This document shows positions 12,263 through 22,944 of a stretch of 64,000 bases of DNA, in pieces; position 1 is the stretch's first letter; each line of letters begins with the position of its first letter. Under the pieces are notes generated by a model. The model did no database searches and was not told the origin of the DNA. It saw only the letters and a program-made list of their open reading frames with translations. The position numbers were made by a program, and so were the translations under genes. The DNA is from Magnolia sinica (lineage: Eukaryota; Streptophyta; Magnoliopsida; Magnoliales; Magnoliaceae), in NCBI RefSeq assembly GCF_029962835.1, contig NC_080573.1, positions 39,673,001 through 39,737,000 on the forward strand. The letters are read 5' to 3'.

Positions 12263-14473
12263 TGATCAGGGTCAAATATTGCATATCAGACCCCAGTAAT
12301 TACCAGATTTTACGTATATGATAATGCTTAATGGAGTATTTTAATTGTATTTTTGTTACAGGATGAAGTCAGGAGCGTTAATTGAAAATTAATGTTAAAG
12401 GCATGGATTTCATGATCCAAAGTCTCCAGAGCACGGGATGGACTCCAGAGAATCAATAATGAAGATTTTACACGCCTGAGATCTGAGGAAAGCAAGCCAA
12501 AGGGGCCCGAAAAGGGTCCAGAATGCAAGATCACATGGTTCCCGCTATCCGATCAGTTCGAAACTTCATACATGGGATGAGGGCCATAAATTAACCGTAC
12601 ATATTAAATTTTAGCCATTGAAGAGCTCGGGAAGTGGTCCAACGGATAGATCAGCCTATTAATCTCCAATTTGGGGCCCACCTGATATTTGAAACTACCT
12701 CAACCTTGGTATTGACGGCTAAATTACCATGATAAAGAGGATGGATGGTGTAGATTTCTCGTAAACATCACGGTGGGCCCTGTGTATGAGGAGCGTGCAC
12801 ACTGCACGTTTCCACCGGCTGAGCACCGAGCAAGCCGGCGTCGGTCAGCAGCGCTGACCCGATTCCTTTCAAAAAACGGAAGTAACGGACGGAAGGTCCG
12901 TTTTTACGGACCGCTGTGGGCCCCGTACGTCACCCGTACGGCCGATCCGAGCCGTTCATCATGTAGAAGGGTTCATCAGCTACAAAACCATGTTTGCAGT
13001 TTGTGCTCATGCATGCACACGTGCGTGATACAGAGGCCACAAACAGGCCGTCTTGTGACGTTCAAAACTGATTTTGTTCTGATTTCTTCTCTGGGCTGTG
13101 TCCACGCAAATTCAAAACCATCCATATTTGAACGAAATCTCGTCCTCTATCCAATGGACGGGGTGGATTTCCCCGAAAATGCTTATGTGGGGCCCACCGA
13201 GCATCACAGCGCCGGACGTGCGAAGGCTTACGCACGTCCGCGAAGAGCTGACTTCCGGGCGGTTGTGGCCCACCATCTTCGATCAGATGGAAGATCTGAT
13301 CCGTCCATCGTGTAGAAGGCTTCAAGAACTTCAAAACCATGTTGATATTCCTCGCCCATGCGTACACACGTGTGCGGTACAGAGGCCAAAAGTAGATTGC
13401 CCCGGAACGTTCAAAATGAATTTTGGCATGATTTCTTCTTTGGGCCTCGTGAATGGACCTTCAAAACCACCTATTCTTGACTGAAATTTCGTCCTGAATC
13501 CAATGGACGGGGTAGATTTTCCAGAAAATGCCTCTGTGGGGCCCACCGATCACGGCTGCGAAAAATTGCACTTCGAGTCCTTCTACGACTCTGCCACCGA
13601 CCCCAGCCATCCAGCAGCTATAGAAGGAGAGTTTTGGACGTGGGAAAGGCATTCAGAACCAGGGGATTCCAGATCTGGAGAAAGAAGAGAAGAAAGAGAA
13701 GAAAGAGAAGAAAGAAGAGAGAGAGAGATTGTTTGGTTTGATGTTTTTTTATGAATTTTATTTAATATTTTTTATGGATTTTATGGGTCACTAATCTCTC
13801 AGCTAGGGCTGAGATGAAGCCCTTAATTTGATCAGCTCTTGTGTTGGTTGATTTACTTTGAATTTCAATTAATTTGTTTCTTTCTCTAAGTGGGCTTTAT
13901 GGGTTTAAATTCTATACTTCTCCATCTATGAATTTGATTAAAAAATATATATGGATGTTGTTTGGATGCTTATTATAGGTGCTTGTGTCTGATCAAGAAC
14001 AAGTTTCCTATAGAGGAAGAAACAGGGTGCTTTAATGAATGTACATTCCATGTACCCGACCAAGGATATGGGATATGTCATTCATGGCATTGCTTAAAGG
14101 AATTAGACAGTTTGTATGCCCGATTAAGGACACAGATTGTGCTTTCTCTGTATAAGTGGTATCAATCTAGATCAAGGTGAATCAACAGACAAAACAAGGT
14201 TAGGATAATTAGGGGTGGATTCGAAAGTCCTAGTGCTCTCTCTCTGATTGAATTTTCTTCCCTGTTCTTAATTAATTGTTTTTTTTTTTCATAAAATTGT
14301 GCTTAGTAATTCATTCCATTATTTGTTGGATTAGTTAAGGAGAATCGTAGATTTGAATTGTGACGACCAGTCCTCGTGGGAACGATCTCGTAATACGTAC
14401 CGTATCTGCATCTGATTCGTATACTTGCGAGTTTAAATATCATTTAAATCGTGTTGGTTTAAATAAAACATCA
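12263..14473 (+). mobile_element. Solo LTR, Athila-like Ty3/gypsy (2211 bp)
   Basis: The ends are TGATCAGGGTC and AAACATCA (TG..CA with a TGAT/ATCA inverted terminus). A perfect 5-bp duplication TGGGG lies at 12258-12262 and 14474-14478, and uninterrupted copies B and A show a single TGGGG there. The opening AGGGTCAAATATTGCATAT is shared with the LTR whose start is at 29418 on the minus strand. Near the 3' end is TCCTCGTGGGAACGATCTCG followed by ACTTGCGAG, typical of gypsy LTR ends. No internal domain or second LTR is present, so it is a solo LTR. The 180-codon frame at 12773-13315 is not supported as a gene. Confidence 0.8.
12949..13640 (+). repeat. Imperfect tandem duplication, about 349-bp unit, 2 copies
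   Basis: Matching landmarks recur about 349 bp apart: TCAT/CCATCGTGTAGAAGG, CAAAACCATG, CAGAGGCCA, and CCAATGGACGGGG followed by GTGGGGCCCACCGA (13151 and 13500). The duplication sits within the solo LTR and creates the chance overlapping ORFs there. Confidence 0.75.
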
Positions 14474-14576
14474 TGGGGCCCACGTATGGGACCCACGTCC
14501 CTACCCGTCCACAGTGCAGAGGACGCTCCTGCACCGTCCTCTGGACGTGCAGTAGCAGTAGTAGCAGCATCAGCTG

Positions 14577-14626
<50 letters not shown>

Positions 14627-14770
14627 TAAAATAGTTTTCTCGCAGTTTTTTGCATGTGGGGCCCGCATCCGGAGAATCCGACCCAGCCGTTGGATTCTAT
14701 GGCTCAAGACAGCCTGAATGAGTCCAATATTCGATGTGTTTTGGTGAATAGAAAAATCAAGGTGGGTCCT
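14474..14770 (-). repeat. Giant LTR, copy C, segment 2 of 3
   Basis: The sequence resumes at TGGGGCCCACG exactly where segment 1 stopped. It includes an expanded (TA)n run at about 14578-14618 and ends at GTCCT (14766-14770), the target site of the Sirevirus. Confidence 0.85.
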
Positions 14771-15189
14771 TGTAAGTGCTATAGTTTATAGCACTTACGA
14801 GGTGGGTCCTTTTGTTGTCAAATTTGTGGTGCCAAGGACACTGTTATGAAGCTTGCATATGTGAAGAACAAAGCTCTACTCAAGATCAGCTTTGATTGAC
14901 AAGAACTGTTCACAAGTCAAGGCTCGAGAAAGTGAGATTGTTTGACTTAATTCAAGACAAGGATAATGTAAGATCTCAAGAAGTTTTCATGTTCAACCTC
15001 AAGATCTTAAGAAGCTTTGAAGTTTGAGCTACATCAAGACTTCAAGCTTCATTACTTTCAAAGGTCACTCGTCTCTAAGTTTCAATGTCCTTACTTCACT
15101 ATTGAGGTATGACTGACCTTAGGTTGACATTTAGAGTAGGCCAATTTGGATACATAATTCATATGTTTTATATAAGTGAGTTTAGTCTG

Positions 15190-15575
15190 TTCTAAGACTA
15201 GTCTTGGACTTTGTTCGACTAGTCCTAGCACTGCTTTGACCTGTCTAAGAATTTTTTGGATCAGTCGTAAGTTTGTTGCAAAATTTAAAAATTTTCTGTT
15301 AGACTTCGACTAGTCGTAGGGACTGTTCGACTAGTCGTATGAACAGTGTCGACTATTTCTTCGACCAGTCGTAGACCAACGACTCAAAGTATAGTGTTGA
15401 AATTCAGCTAGCTTTGACTGGTCGTGAGCAACCTACGACCAGTCGAAGGAGACCTACAACCAGTCGTATACCACTTACGACCAGTCGTGAAACCGTCAGA
15501 TCTTATCGCGCCTGAATTTTCAAATATCTGTTGGTTCTACGACCAGTCATAGAGATCTTTAGACCAGTCGAAGAT
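15190..15575 (+). repeat. Cluster of palindromic CGACTAGTCG / ACGACCAGTCGT motifs in U3
   Basis: About ten to fifteen copies of a 10-12 bp near-palindrome, in both forms CGACTAGTCGTA and ACGACCAGTCGT, lie within roughly 400 bp upstream of the TATA box. The 3' LTR repeats the arrangement at about 24985-25345. Clustered palindromes upstream of the core promoter have been described for Sireviruses of other plants, with a different motif sequence. Confidence 0.8.
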
Positions 15576-15589
15576 GTGATTTGCTCACC

Positions 15590-15597
15590 TATAAATA
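15590..15597 (+). promoter_or_regulatory. LTR TATA box
   Basis: TATAAATA lies immediately after the palindrome cluster, and the 3' LTR has the same box at 25383-25390. It marks the probable U3/R boundary some 30 bp downstream. Confidence 0.7.
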
Positions 15598-15850
15598 TAG
15601 CACGAATCTCAGAATAAAACAGAAAATTCAAGCTAATTTAATTCGGCCTTCTGAGAGATAAGTCTGTGCTCCATTTAAGCTAAGTGTGCGTGTTTAATAT
15701 TCTCTTTCTTTAGATTTTCAAATTGATTTTGTTTCTTGTATTCCAATCTGATCTGAAAAAGAGGAAGTTTCATTTTTCCTTTTTCTGGAATCAAAATCAA
15801 TTAGAGCTATCCCCATTTGGTTTAATTTTAAATCTATTAGAACCTCGAAC

Positions 15851-16862
15851 TAAAGGTGGGCATCGAGCCGAGTCGAGTCGAGGTGGGCCAAGCTTGGCTC
15901 GGCTTGTCCATTATGTACTCGAGTTCGAGCTTGAGCTCGAGCTTGGCCTCGAGCTCAACATTAAAGCTTGGCTTGTTTGCCAAAGCTGTCGAGTCGAGTT
16001 CGAGTTAAGCTAGTGGTTCGAGTCGAGTCGAGTTTACCTTAAGTCGAGCTCGAGCTTGTTGGGTGAGAGAATAATGGATTCTGTTCTAGATCCTCCTCCA
16101 TTGATGAAAAATTCAAAAATCTTAAGAGAATCAAAGCAAAACCCGATGAAAAAACTAAACAAAGGTTCGAATCGGATGATGAAACCTGTAAGAACCGATC
16201 TGTTCTTGATCTTCTTCCAACAGCAGATTCAAGTACTAGAAAAGAAACAAAGCAGAACACAGATAAGAAATCCAAGTAAAGAGCTCTAGCCAATCAGATA
16301 ATTGAATTTCCTTGAAGCTCTAACAAATCTGAGAAGAGCTCATCTAAGATTTCTTAGGTTTCTCTCTCAAGAAGTAGATCTCAAGAGATTGAAATCATAC
16401 TATTGTGGAGCTGAAATGAAAACTGGTGGTAGTGGTCCGAGCGGGCATGCGGCTGGTAGTGGGTAGAGAAAGAGAAGAAAGGGAAAGGGAAAGGGAAATG
16501 GAAAGGGAAAGGGGGTGTGTGCGGTCAGGTAGAGACTCTAGGGTTTATTTTTTTTTTTTTATTTTTTTTTTTTTAAAGTTAAAAGTTAAAACTTATATTA
16601 ATATGATATATATATTATATATAATATATATAATATTTAATATTTAATATATTTATTAATCGAGCCAAGTCGAGCTCGAGTTCGAGCTTCGAGTCGAGTC
16701 GAGTTGAAATGCCCCCTGGTCGAACTTGGCTTGAACTCAACTCAAGCTTCAAATAATTAGCTTGGCTCGGCTTGAATCGGTCATTCAAGCCGAGTCAATC
16801 CGAGCTGACTCGAGCCGAGTCGAGCGAGTTTTTCGAGCTTGCTCGACTCGTGAACAGCCTTA
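15851..16862. mobile_element. hAT-like non-autonomous element in the 5' LTR (1012 bp)
   Basis: Flanking 8-bp duplications are CCTCGAAC (15843-15850) and CCTAGAAC (16863-16870), and the 3' LTR has a single copy. Termini are TAAAGGTGGGCATCGAGC and, in reverse complement, TAAGGCTGTTCACGAGTC, an imperfect hAT-style inverted repeat. Subterminal zones (15865-16060 and 16660-16855) are dense in GAGCCGAGTCGAG and GAGCTCGAGCTT. The middle is non-coding and includes a (GAAAGG)n-like run at 16455-16515 and AT-rich sequence. Confidence 0.85.
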
Positions 16863-17644
16863 CCTAGAACCATTATAAAGTGAGTATTGGACATTGAACT
16901 TTGAAATTCAAATCTCTACTCCAACTTGGTTCTTCTGGGCTGCTACATCGAAGGAGAAATTTAGGTATTTTACATTTATGTAATTTACTTTCATTTGGTT
17001 TTCTTTTTGGATTTGCCAGAAAAATCTCATTGTTTTGGTTATCTGAGGAGAGCCAGGAAAACTTAGAAGAGGGGTTTTTTAATTGTGTAAGCCCACAGAG
17101 AAAGACACAATTGTGAAGGTTTTGGGTGAACCTGGAAAACCTATCTTTGATAGTGAATGTTGATATCCCCTGTGTGAGGATATTAGGAGTGGAGTAGCTG
17201 TGTGGCTGTTTATTAACAGTTGGTGTACACACAGGCGAACCACTATAATCCCTTGTGTTTTGTGGTTGTGTGATTTATATTTCATATATTTAATTATTCA
17301 TTTGTGGGATGTATTTGTGGATGTGAATGTTGTAATCATTTTATTTCAAGCTCAGTGGGGAATGTTGTAATAGTTTAGATTTATATCTCTGCAATTTATT
17401 CCTTGTTATCTCTTTATCAGTTTGAGCTTCAGTTTCTCTATTTGTTCTAGTAAAGTTGCCTTACCATTTTTATGGTGCATGGTTGTCCTTAGAACAATCA
17501 ATATTTTGAGATTATATTCCGTATTGTGTATTGATTTATTTATTTGGCTATCTCCCTTTCTTTATTTTCACTGTATTTATTTTAAAATTTGGCATAGTCC
17601 TATTCACACCCCCCCTCTAGGACATAAAGCTTGGCCATTTCAAG

Positions 17645-17657
17645 TGGTATCAGAGCC
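17645..17657 (+). promoter_or_regulatory. Primer binding site of the Sirevirus
   Basis: TGGTATCAGAGCC lies 2 nt after the 5' LTR end (CATTTCA) and is complementary to the initiator methionine tRNA. Confidence 0.9.
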
Positions 17658-17726
17658 TAATAGTTCGCTCTTATTGCTTTTTATTTGGATTTAATTCCTG
17701 AACTAACGATCTAAGCTTTATATAAG

Positions 17727-19470
17727 ATGTCAAATTTTGATAGCCTTTCAGTCACTAGGCCTCCACTCTTTGATGACTCCAACTATGCCTATTGGAAAGC
17801 TAGGATGAGGATCTTCCTCAAATCAATGGATGGGAGTGTGTGGCAAGCCACAGTGACTGAATGGAACCCACCTACCACTGAAGTGACTGGTATTGATGGT
17901 TCAAAAGCAATGAGAGTAACTCCTTATTTCTCTTGGACCACCCTTCAGAAAAATGAGAGTAGTGCCAATACAAAAGCACTAAATGCAATTACTTGCGCAC
18001 TATCACCGGATGAGTTCAAAAGAATCATATTCTGTGATACTGCAAAACAAGCTTGGGATATATTAGAAATGACACACGAGGGTACTACAATTGTCAAAAA
18101 ATCTAAAGTCCAACTCCTCACAACCAAATTTGAAGAAATTCATATGGAGGAAAATGAAATGTTTATGGACTTTTACACAAGATTAAATGACATTGTAACT
18201 CAATGTGGGGTCTTGGCGATAAAATCCCAGAAAGTAAAGTGTGTGAAAAAATACTACACTCACTTCCTGAACGGTTTAACTCTAAGGTAACCGCGATCCA
18301 GGAACTTCGTGATACGGACAATATGAGGGTAGAAGAACTAGTTGATTCTTTACAAACCTATGAGTTAAACTTTAAAGCTCCTAAAAGTAAATCTATCGCT
18401 CTTAAATCTTCTAAATGTATTTCTCAAGAAAACTCTGATTCTGAAGATGATATGGCTCTTTTAGAGAAAAAGTTTTATAAGATTTTCAAAAGTAAAAAGA
18501 GGGTTGATTTTGAAAAATCAAATGATAAGAAAAGATCAAAACCTAAATCTAAAACTTGAAAGTCTTTGAAAGATAGTCAATGTTACAACTGCTAAGAATA
18601 TGGGCATTTAGCAAACAAATGTCTTAAAAAGGACACACTAAAAAGGAAGGGTAAGTTGGCTACTTGGGATGAATCATCTGATTCTGAAGCTTCTTCTGAA
18701 TCAAAAGATTCTAAAAGCAAGTCGGGCAATGAAGTTAAAGCCCTTATGACTCTAGCCAAATTCACTTTTTCAGATCATGATGATTCAACTAGCAAAGAAA
18801 ATTTGAATAGTGATTATGAAAATGAAGATGATCTTCAAGACGCTTAAAATGCCCTATACAAGGAAAGTTGTAAGATTGTTGTCAAACTTAAACTTCAAAA
18901 AGAGAAGTTTTTTAAACTCAAAGAATGTTTTGAATCTCTTATTTTAGAAAAATCTCAAATTTCAGATTGTTTTGAAAAATCAAAATGCGATTTAGAATTC
19001 AAAACCTCCCTGATTGAAAATCTGAAATCTGAAAATGAGAAACTTAAAAATGAAGTATCTTCTCTTCTGAGTTTAAAGGATACATGGAGGTATGCCCAAG
19101 GAGATCCAAAGTTAGAAAAACTCTTATCCGGATCTAGAAAATGTGGCGACAGATTTTGGTTAGGCTACGATAAAAATGTTCCTCCTAAACAAAAGTATAC
19201 TCCTCCTAAGTTTGTGAAAGGAGAGTCCTCTAACTCAAAAGGGAAAAATACTCGTTAAGGTTTTTCTAAAAATACAAAAGCTTTTCAAAAACCTAAAAGT
19301 AGCTATGTCAACTTCAAAATTCAGAACAGAAACCCACTAGCTGAAAAGATAATTGATTTACTCAAGGAGCTCTTAAAATCTAACTCAGTAGGTCATCCTT
19401 ATAATAATAAACAGAAGAAGACCAACTACATTCCCAAACCCAAAACAGTTCTGAAATGGGTTCTTAAGGT
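17727..19470 (+). pseudogene. Copia gag (nucleocapsid), broken
   Basis: The frame opens MSNFDSLSVTRPPLFDDSNY and continues with YWKARMRIFL, matching the N-terminus of Sirevirus gag. Capsid-like sequence runs to 18290, then shifts frame into the ORF at 18203-18559, so there is a frameshift near 18210-18290. A CCHC zinc knuckle follows at about 18577-18635 (CYNC..GHLANKC) with a stop codon inside it. The region to 19470 is Lys/Ser/Glu-rich with an acidic serine tract (18665-18830) and a probable coiled coil (18860-19080). It contains further stops after 18840 and at 19256-19258. This protein would assemble particles and bind element RNA. Confidence 0.85.
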
Positions 19471-19477
19471 TACCTGC

Positions 19478-19732
19478 TTGGTTGCCCACACCGCTTTCAA
19501 AGATACAAGCCATTCAAAGTGGTACCTAGATAGTGGATGCTCCAAGCATATGACAGGCGACAAGACTTTATTCACCGATCTTAAAGATATGACTGATGGG
19601 TCAGTTACTTTTGGTGATGGAAGCAATTGTAAGATAATTGGCCAAGGTAAGGCTCAACTCTATAACCTTCCTTTGTTTAAAAATGTTTTGTATGTTGAAG
19701 GACTGAAATATAATCTTCTAAGCATATCTTAA
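19478..19732 (+). pseudogene. Copia protease domain, broken
   Basis: The aspartic protease signature WYLDSGCSKHMTGD spans about 19520-19561, with the DSG triad at 19529-19537. The downstream LLSIS segment is the usual end of the domain. The frame stops at TAA 19730-19732, a codon one C-to-T change from Gln. The protease would cleave the gag-pol polyprotein. Confidence 0.88.
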
Positions 19733-20770
19733 ATTTGTGATAATAACCATAGTGTACAGTTTTCTAATCAAAGCTGTGAGATTCTAAACAACAAGGGTTC
19801 AGTAATACTAACTAGATGTAGAACGTCTGAAAACTACTATATTGTTAGCGAATCCAGCTCATCTAATCAATCGTGTTACATGGTCCATACAGACGAGACT
19901 GATTTGTGGCACAAACATCTTGGACATGTACACTACCGAAATCTATATAGATTGAGCAAACGGGAACTTATAAGAGGTCTACCCAAACTATAAAAATTAG
20001 ATAAACTATGTGGTGAATGCCAGATTGGCAAATAAACGAGGAACTCACACAAAAAGGTGAATTCCAATACCACATTAAGACCACTCGAGCTTCTCCATAT
20101 GGATCTTGTAGGACCTACCAGGACGGAAAGTCGAGGTGGCAAAAGATATATCTTGGTAAAGTAGATGACTTTACCAGATATACATGGGTTGTCTTCTTAA
20201 GGGACAAATCAGAAACCCTTGAAGAAGTGAAAAAGGTTCTCAAAAGAATTCAAACTGAAAAAGGTTCTTAAGTCACTAAGATTCGTAGTGATCATAGATC
20301 TGAATTTGAGATAGCGGTTTTAAGAAGTTCTGTAGCGACCAAGGAATATTACATGAATTCTCCATGCCCAAAACTCCACAACAAAATGGTATAGTTGAAA
20401 GGAAAAATAGAGTGCTTCAAGAAATGGTTAATGTCATGTTGAATAGTATGAAGCTCTCTAAAAATCTTTGGGCTGAAGCAGTCAATATAACTTGTTATAT
20501 CATTAACCGGGTTTACACTAGTAAAGGTAATAATAAAACGGCTTACGAAATATGGTTCGATAAAAAGCCTACTATCAAATACTTTCGATTTTTTGGCAGT
20601 AAGTGCTATATTTTGTGAGATCGTGAAAATCTGGGAAAGTTTGATACGAAAAGTGATGAAAGGATCTTTTTAGGATACTCTTTAAACAGTCGAGCTTATA
20701 GGGTTTTGAACAAAAGGACCGGTGTGATTCAAGAGTCTATCAATGTAGTCATTGATGATCACTAAAACAC
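19733..20770 (+). pseudogene. Copia integrase, broken
   Basis: The GAG-pre-integrase HHCC zone is visible at about 19905-20020 (LWHKHLGH, then CGECQIGK in another frame). The catalytic core follows: VDDFTRYTWVVFL near 20163, RSDH near 20283, and QQNGIVERKN near 20385 with the catalytic Glu kept. The AYEIWFDKKPTIKYFRFFG segment and GYSLNSRAYRVLNKRT continue to about 20760. Frameshifts near 20020-20140 and 20300-20360, and stops at 20269-20271 and 20763-20765, inactivate it. Confidence 0.88.
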
Positions 20771-20984
20771 ACCAGTCTCAAGTTCAGATAATGATGAAGT
20801 TCTAGTAATTGATAAATCTAACACTTCATCTAATCAGACTGATTCTGAACTGAGGACTGTTAAAGATCATCCAACCACATAGATTCTTGGAAACCCTCTC
20901 ACTGGTATTCGTACCCGTAGACAACTTGAGGATATATGTAATTACGTATGTTTTACATCCCAGATAGAACCATCTAACGTAAAA

Positions 20985-22489
20985 GAAGCTCTTGCTGATG
21001 AAAACTGGATTGTTGCGATGCAAGAAGAACTTAACCAATTTACGAAAAATGATGTTTGGTATCTCATACCTAGACCTAAAGATAAACACATCATTGGAAC
21101 CAAATGGATTTTCAAAATTCTGACGAGCTTGGTAATATAATTAGAAACAAGGCTAGGCTAGTGGTACAAGGTTATACTAAAATTAAAGGTATTGATTATG
21201 ATGAAACCTTCACACCAGTAGCATGTCTTGAATTAATTAGACTCTTTATATCCATTGCGTGTTTTAGAAAGTTTAAGATTTACCAAATGGATGTGAAAAG
21301 TGTATTTTTAAATGGCGATCTGCATGAGGAAGTCTATGTTGAACAACCGATGGGTTTTGAAGACTCCAAATATGCTGATCATATATATCGCCTTAAAAAG
21401 ACACTTTACCATTTAAAACAAGCTCCTAGGACATGGTACAAGAAACTAACAAAGTTTCTATTAAGCCATAATTTTCAAATGGGATGTGTTGATAAGACTC
21501 TGTTTATTAAAAAACATAATGATCACATTTCAATAGTACAGATTTATATTGATGATATCATTTATGGATCTACCTATACTGACATGACTATTAAGTTTGC
21601 AGATTTGATGAAATCTCAGTTTGAAATGAGCATGGTTGGGGAATTGAATTATTTCCTTAGGTTGCAAGTAAAACAAAAACTTGATGGAATGTTTATTTCT
21701 CAATCTAAATATGCTATGAATTTGATTAAGAGATTTGGATTTAAGAATGGTAAGAATTTTGATACTCCTATGAGTACAACTTTGAAACTCTCAAAAGATT
21801 CTACTGGTAAAAATGTGGATCCGAAATTATATCGGAGTATGATTGGTAGTTTACTGTATTTAACTGCTAATAGACCCGATATCACTCTAAGTGTTGGTAT
21901 TTGCACTAGATATCAGTCTGATCCTAAAGAGTCGCACTTGACTACTGTCAAGCAGATTATGCGATATGTCGCAAGTACTGTTAATCTCAGTCTCTGGTAT
22001 CCACATGAGACTAGTGTTCAATTAGCTGGGTACTCGGATGCTGACTGGGCTGGTAATCTTGATGATAGAAAATCAACCAGTGGTGGTTGCTTTTATATTG
22101 GAAACTGTTTAGTTTCTTGGTTTAGTAAGAAATAAAGTTCTATATCACTTTCAACAGCTGATGCTGAATATATCGCAGCTGGTAATGCGTGTACACAGCT
22201 TGTTTGGATGAAACATATGCTAAGTAATTATGGAATTAAACAGGATTCTATGTTATTATATTTTGATAATTTCAGTGCCATAAATATTTCAAAAAATCCA
22301 ATTCAGCATTCTCGTACTAAGCACATTGACATTAGATTTCATTATATTCGAGAATTAGTAGAAGAAAAGGTTATATCATTAGAATATATCCCTACCGAGA
22401 ATCAACGTGCTGACATTTTCACTAAACTGCTCAACAAAAGTAGGTTTAATAAAATGAAATTTGATCTTGGCATTTGCATTTTAAAATGA
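20985..22489 (+). pseudogene. Copia reverse transcriptase and RNase H, nearly intact
   Basis: The reverse transcriptase begins near 20985 (EALADENWIVAMQEELNQF) with one frame change near 21105. From 21104 to 22135 it reads open: [33 protein letters not shown], and catalytic box YIDD at 21545-21556. RNase H follows with SDADWAG near 22036. A single TAA at 22133-22135 separates it from STADAEYIAAGNA and the C-terminal part ending at 22489 (ADIFTKLL). This stop is again one C-to-T step from Gln. The RT catalytic motifs survive, but the frame change and the stop abolish a full-length product. Confidence 0.92.
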
Positions 22490-22574
22490 GTATTTATGCC
22501 TATTTGTATCATATTGTATATAATTACTTAATTAGATTTCAATTTTTGTATATATTGTTGGAAATCAGATTTTT

Positions 22575-22745
22575 TGGCCGGTACTCGACCAGTCGTGAGT
22601 ATACATGACCAGTCGTGTTACGACCGGTCGTGTACATCACAACCAGTCGTGAATCACGTGAATCACTTAAAATTGAGAAAAATGCTTCATCTTCTTCATT
22701 TCCTCTTCACTCTCAAACGAGCCGACACATGACTAGTCGAACACT
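22575..22745 (+). repeat. Internal palindromic CGACCAGTCGTG motif cluster after pol
   Basis: Copies of CGACCAGTCGTG, GACCAGTCGTG and CGACCGGTCGTG occur at about 22585-22650, with GACTAGTCGA near 22731. The LTR's U3 palindrome therefore also occurs between pol and the extra ORF. Confidence 0.7.
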
Positions 22746-22944
22746 TCCTTCAAAATCTTCAAGATTAGTGCTCCATTTACATTTTTCTTGTAGATTTATG
22801 TCTAGATTACTTCTATTTTACTCTTGAAGTTATCTATTTCAAATTTCATTGCGATATGGGGTATTTCTTTCGAAAAATCTGATTTGAGAAAACCCTCTTC
22901 TTAATCCTTTGCAACTCTTTATTTTCTTGAAATCCTTGTTGCAA

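Larger units (their letters stand above)
14771..17642 (+). repeat. 5' LTR of the Sirevirus-like element
   Basis: The LTR is 2872 bp long, of which 1012 bp is a later hAT-like insertion; the remaining roughly 1860 bp aligns with the 3' LTR. Near its start, 14792-14809 holds 18 bp absent from the 3' LTR. A cluster of CGACTAGTCG-like motifs precedes a TATA box (15590-15597). Confidence 0.9.

Noticed and set aside
12773..13315. 180-codon ORF
   Set aside because: It lies inside a solo LTR with a tandem duplication, overlaps other frames of similar length, and matches no known domain.
12250..14480. Long 13-bp target duplication suggesting a LINE insertion
   Set aside because: CATCATGG appears near both edges, but TG..CA ends with a 5-bp TGGGG duplication restore the empty site exactly, so it is an LTR.
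17645..17657. tRNA-like sequence
   Set aside because: Only the primer-binding complement of tRNA-iMet is present, with no cloverleaf. The same holds at 4796 and 9550.
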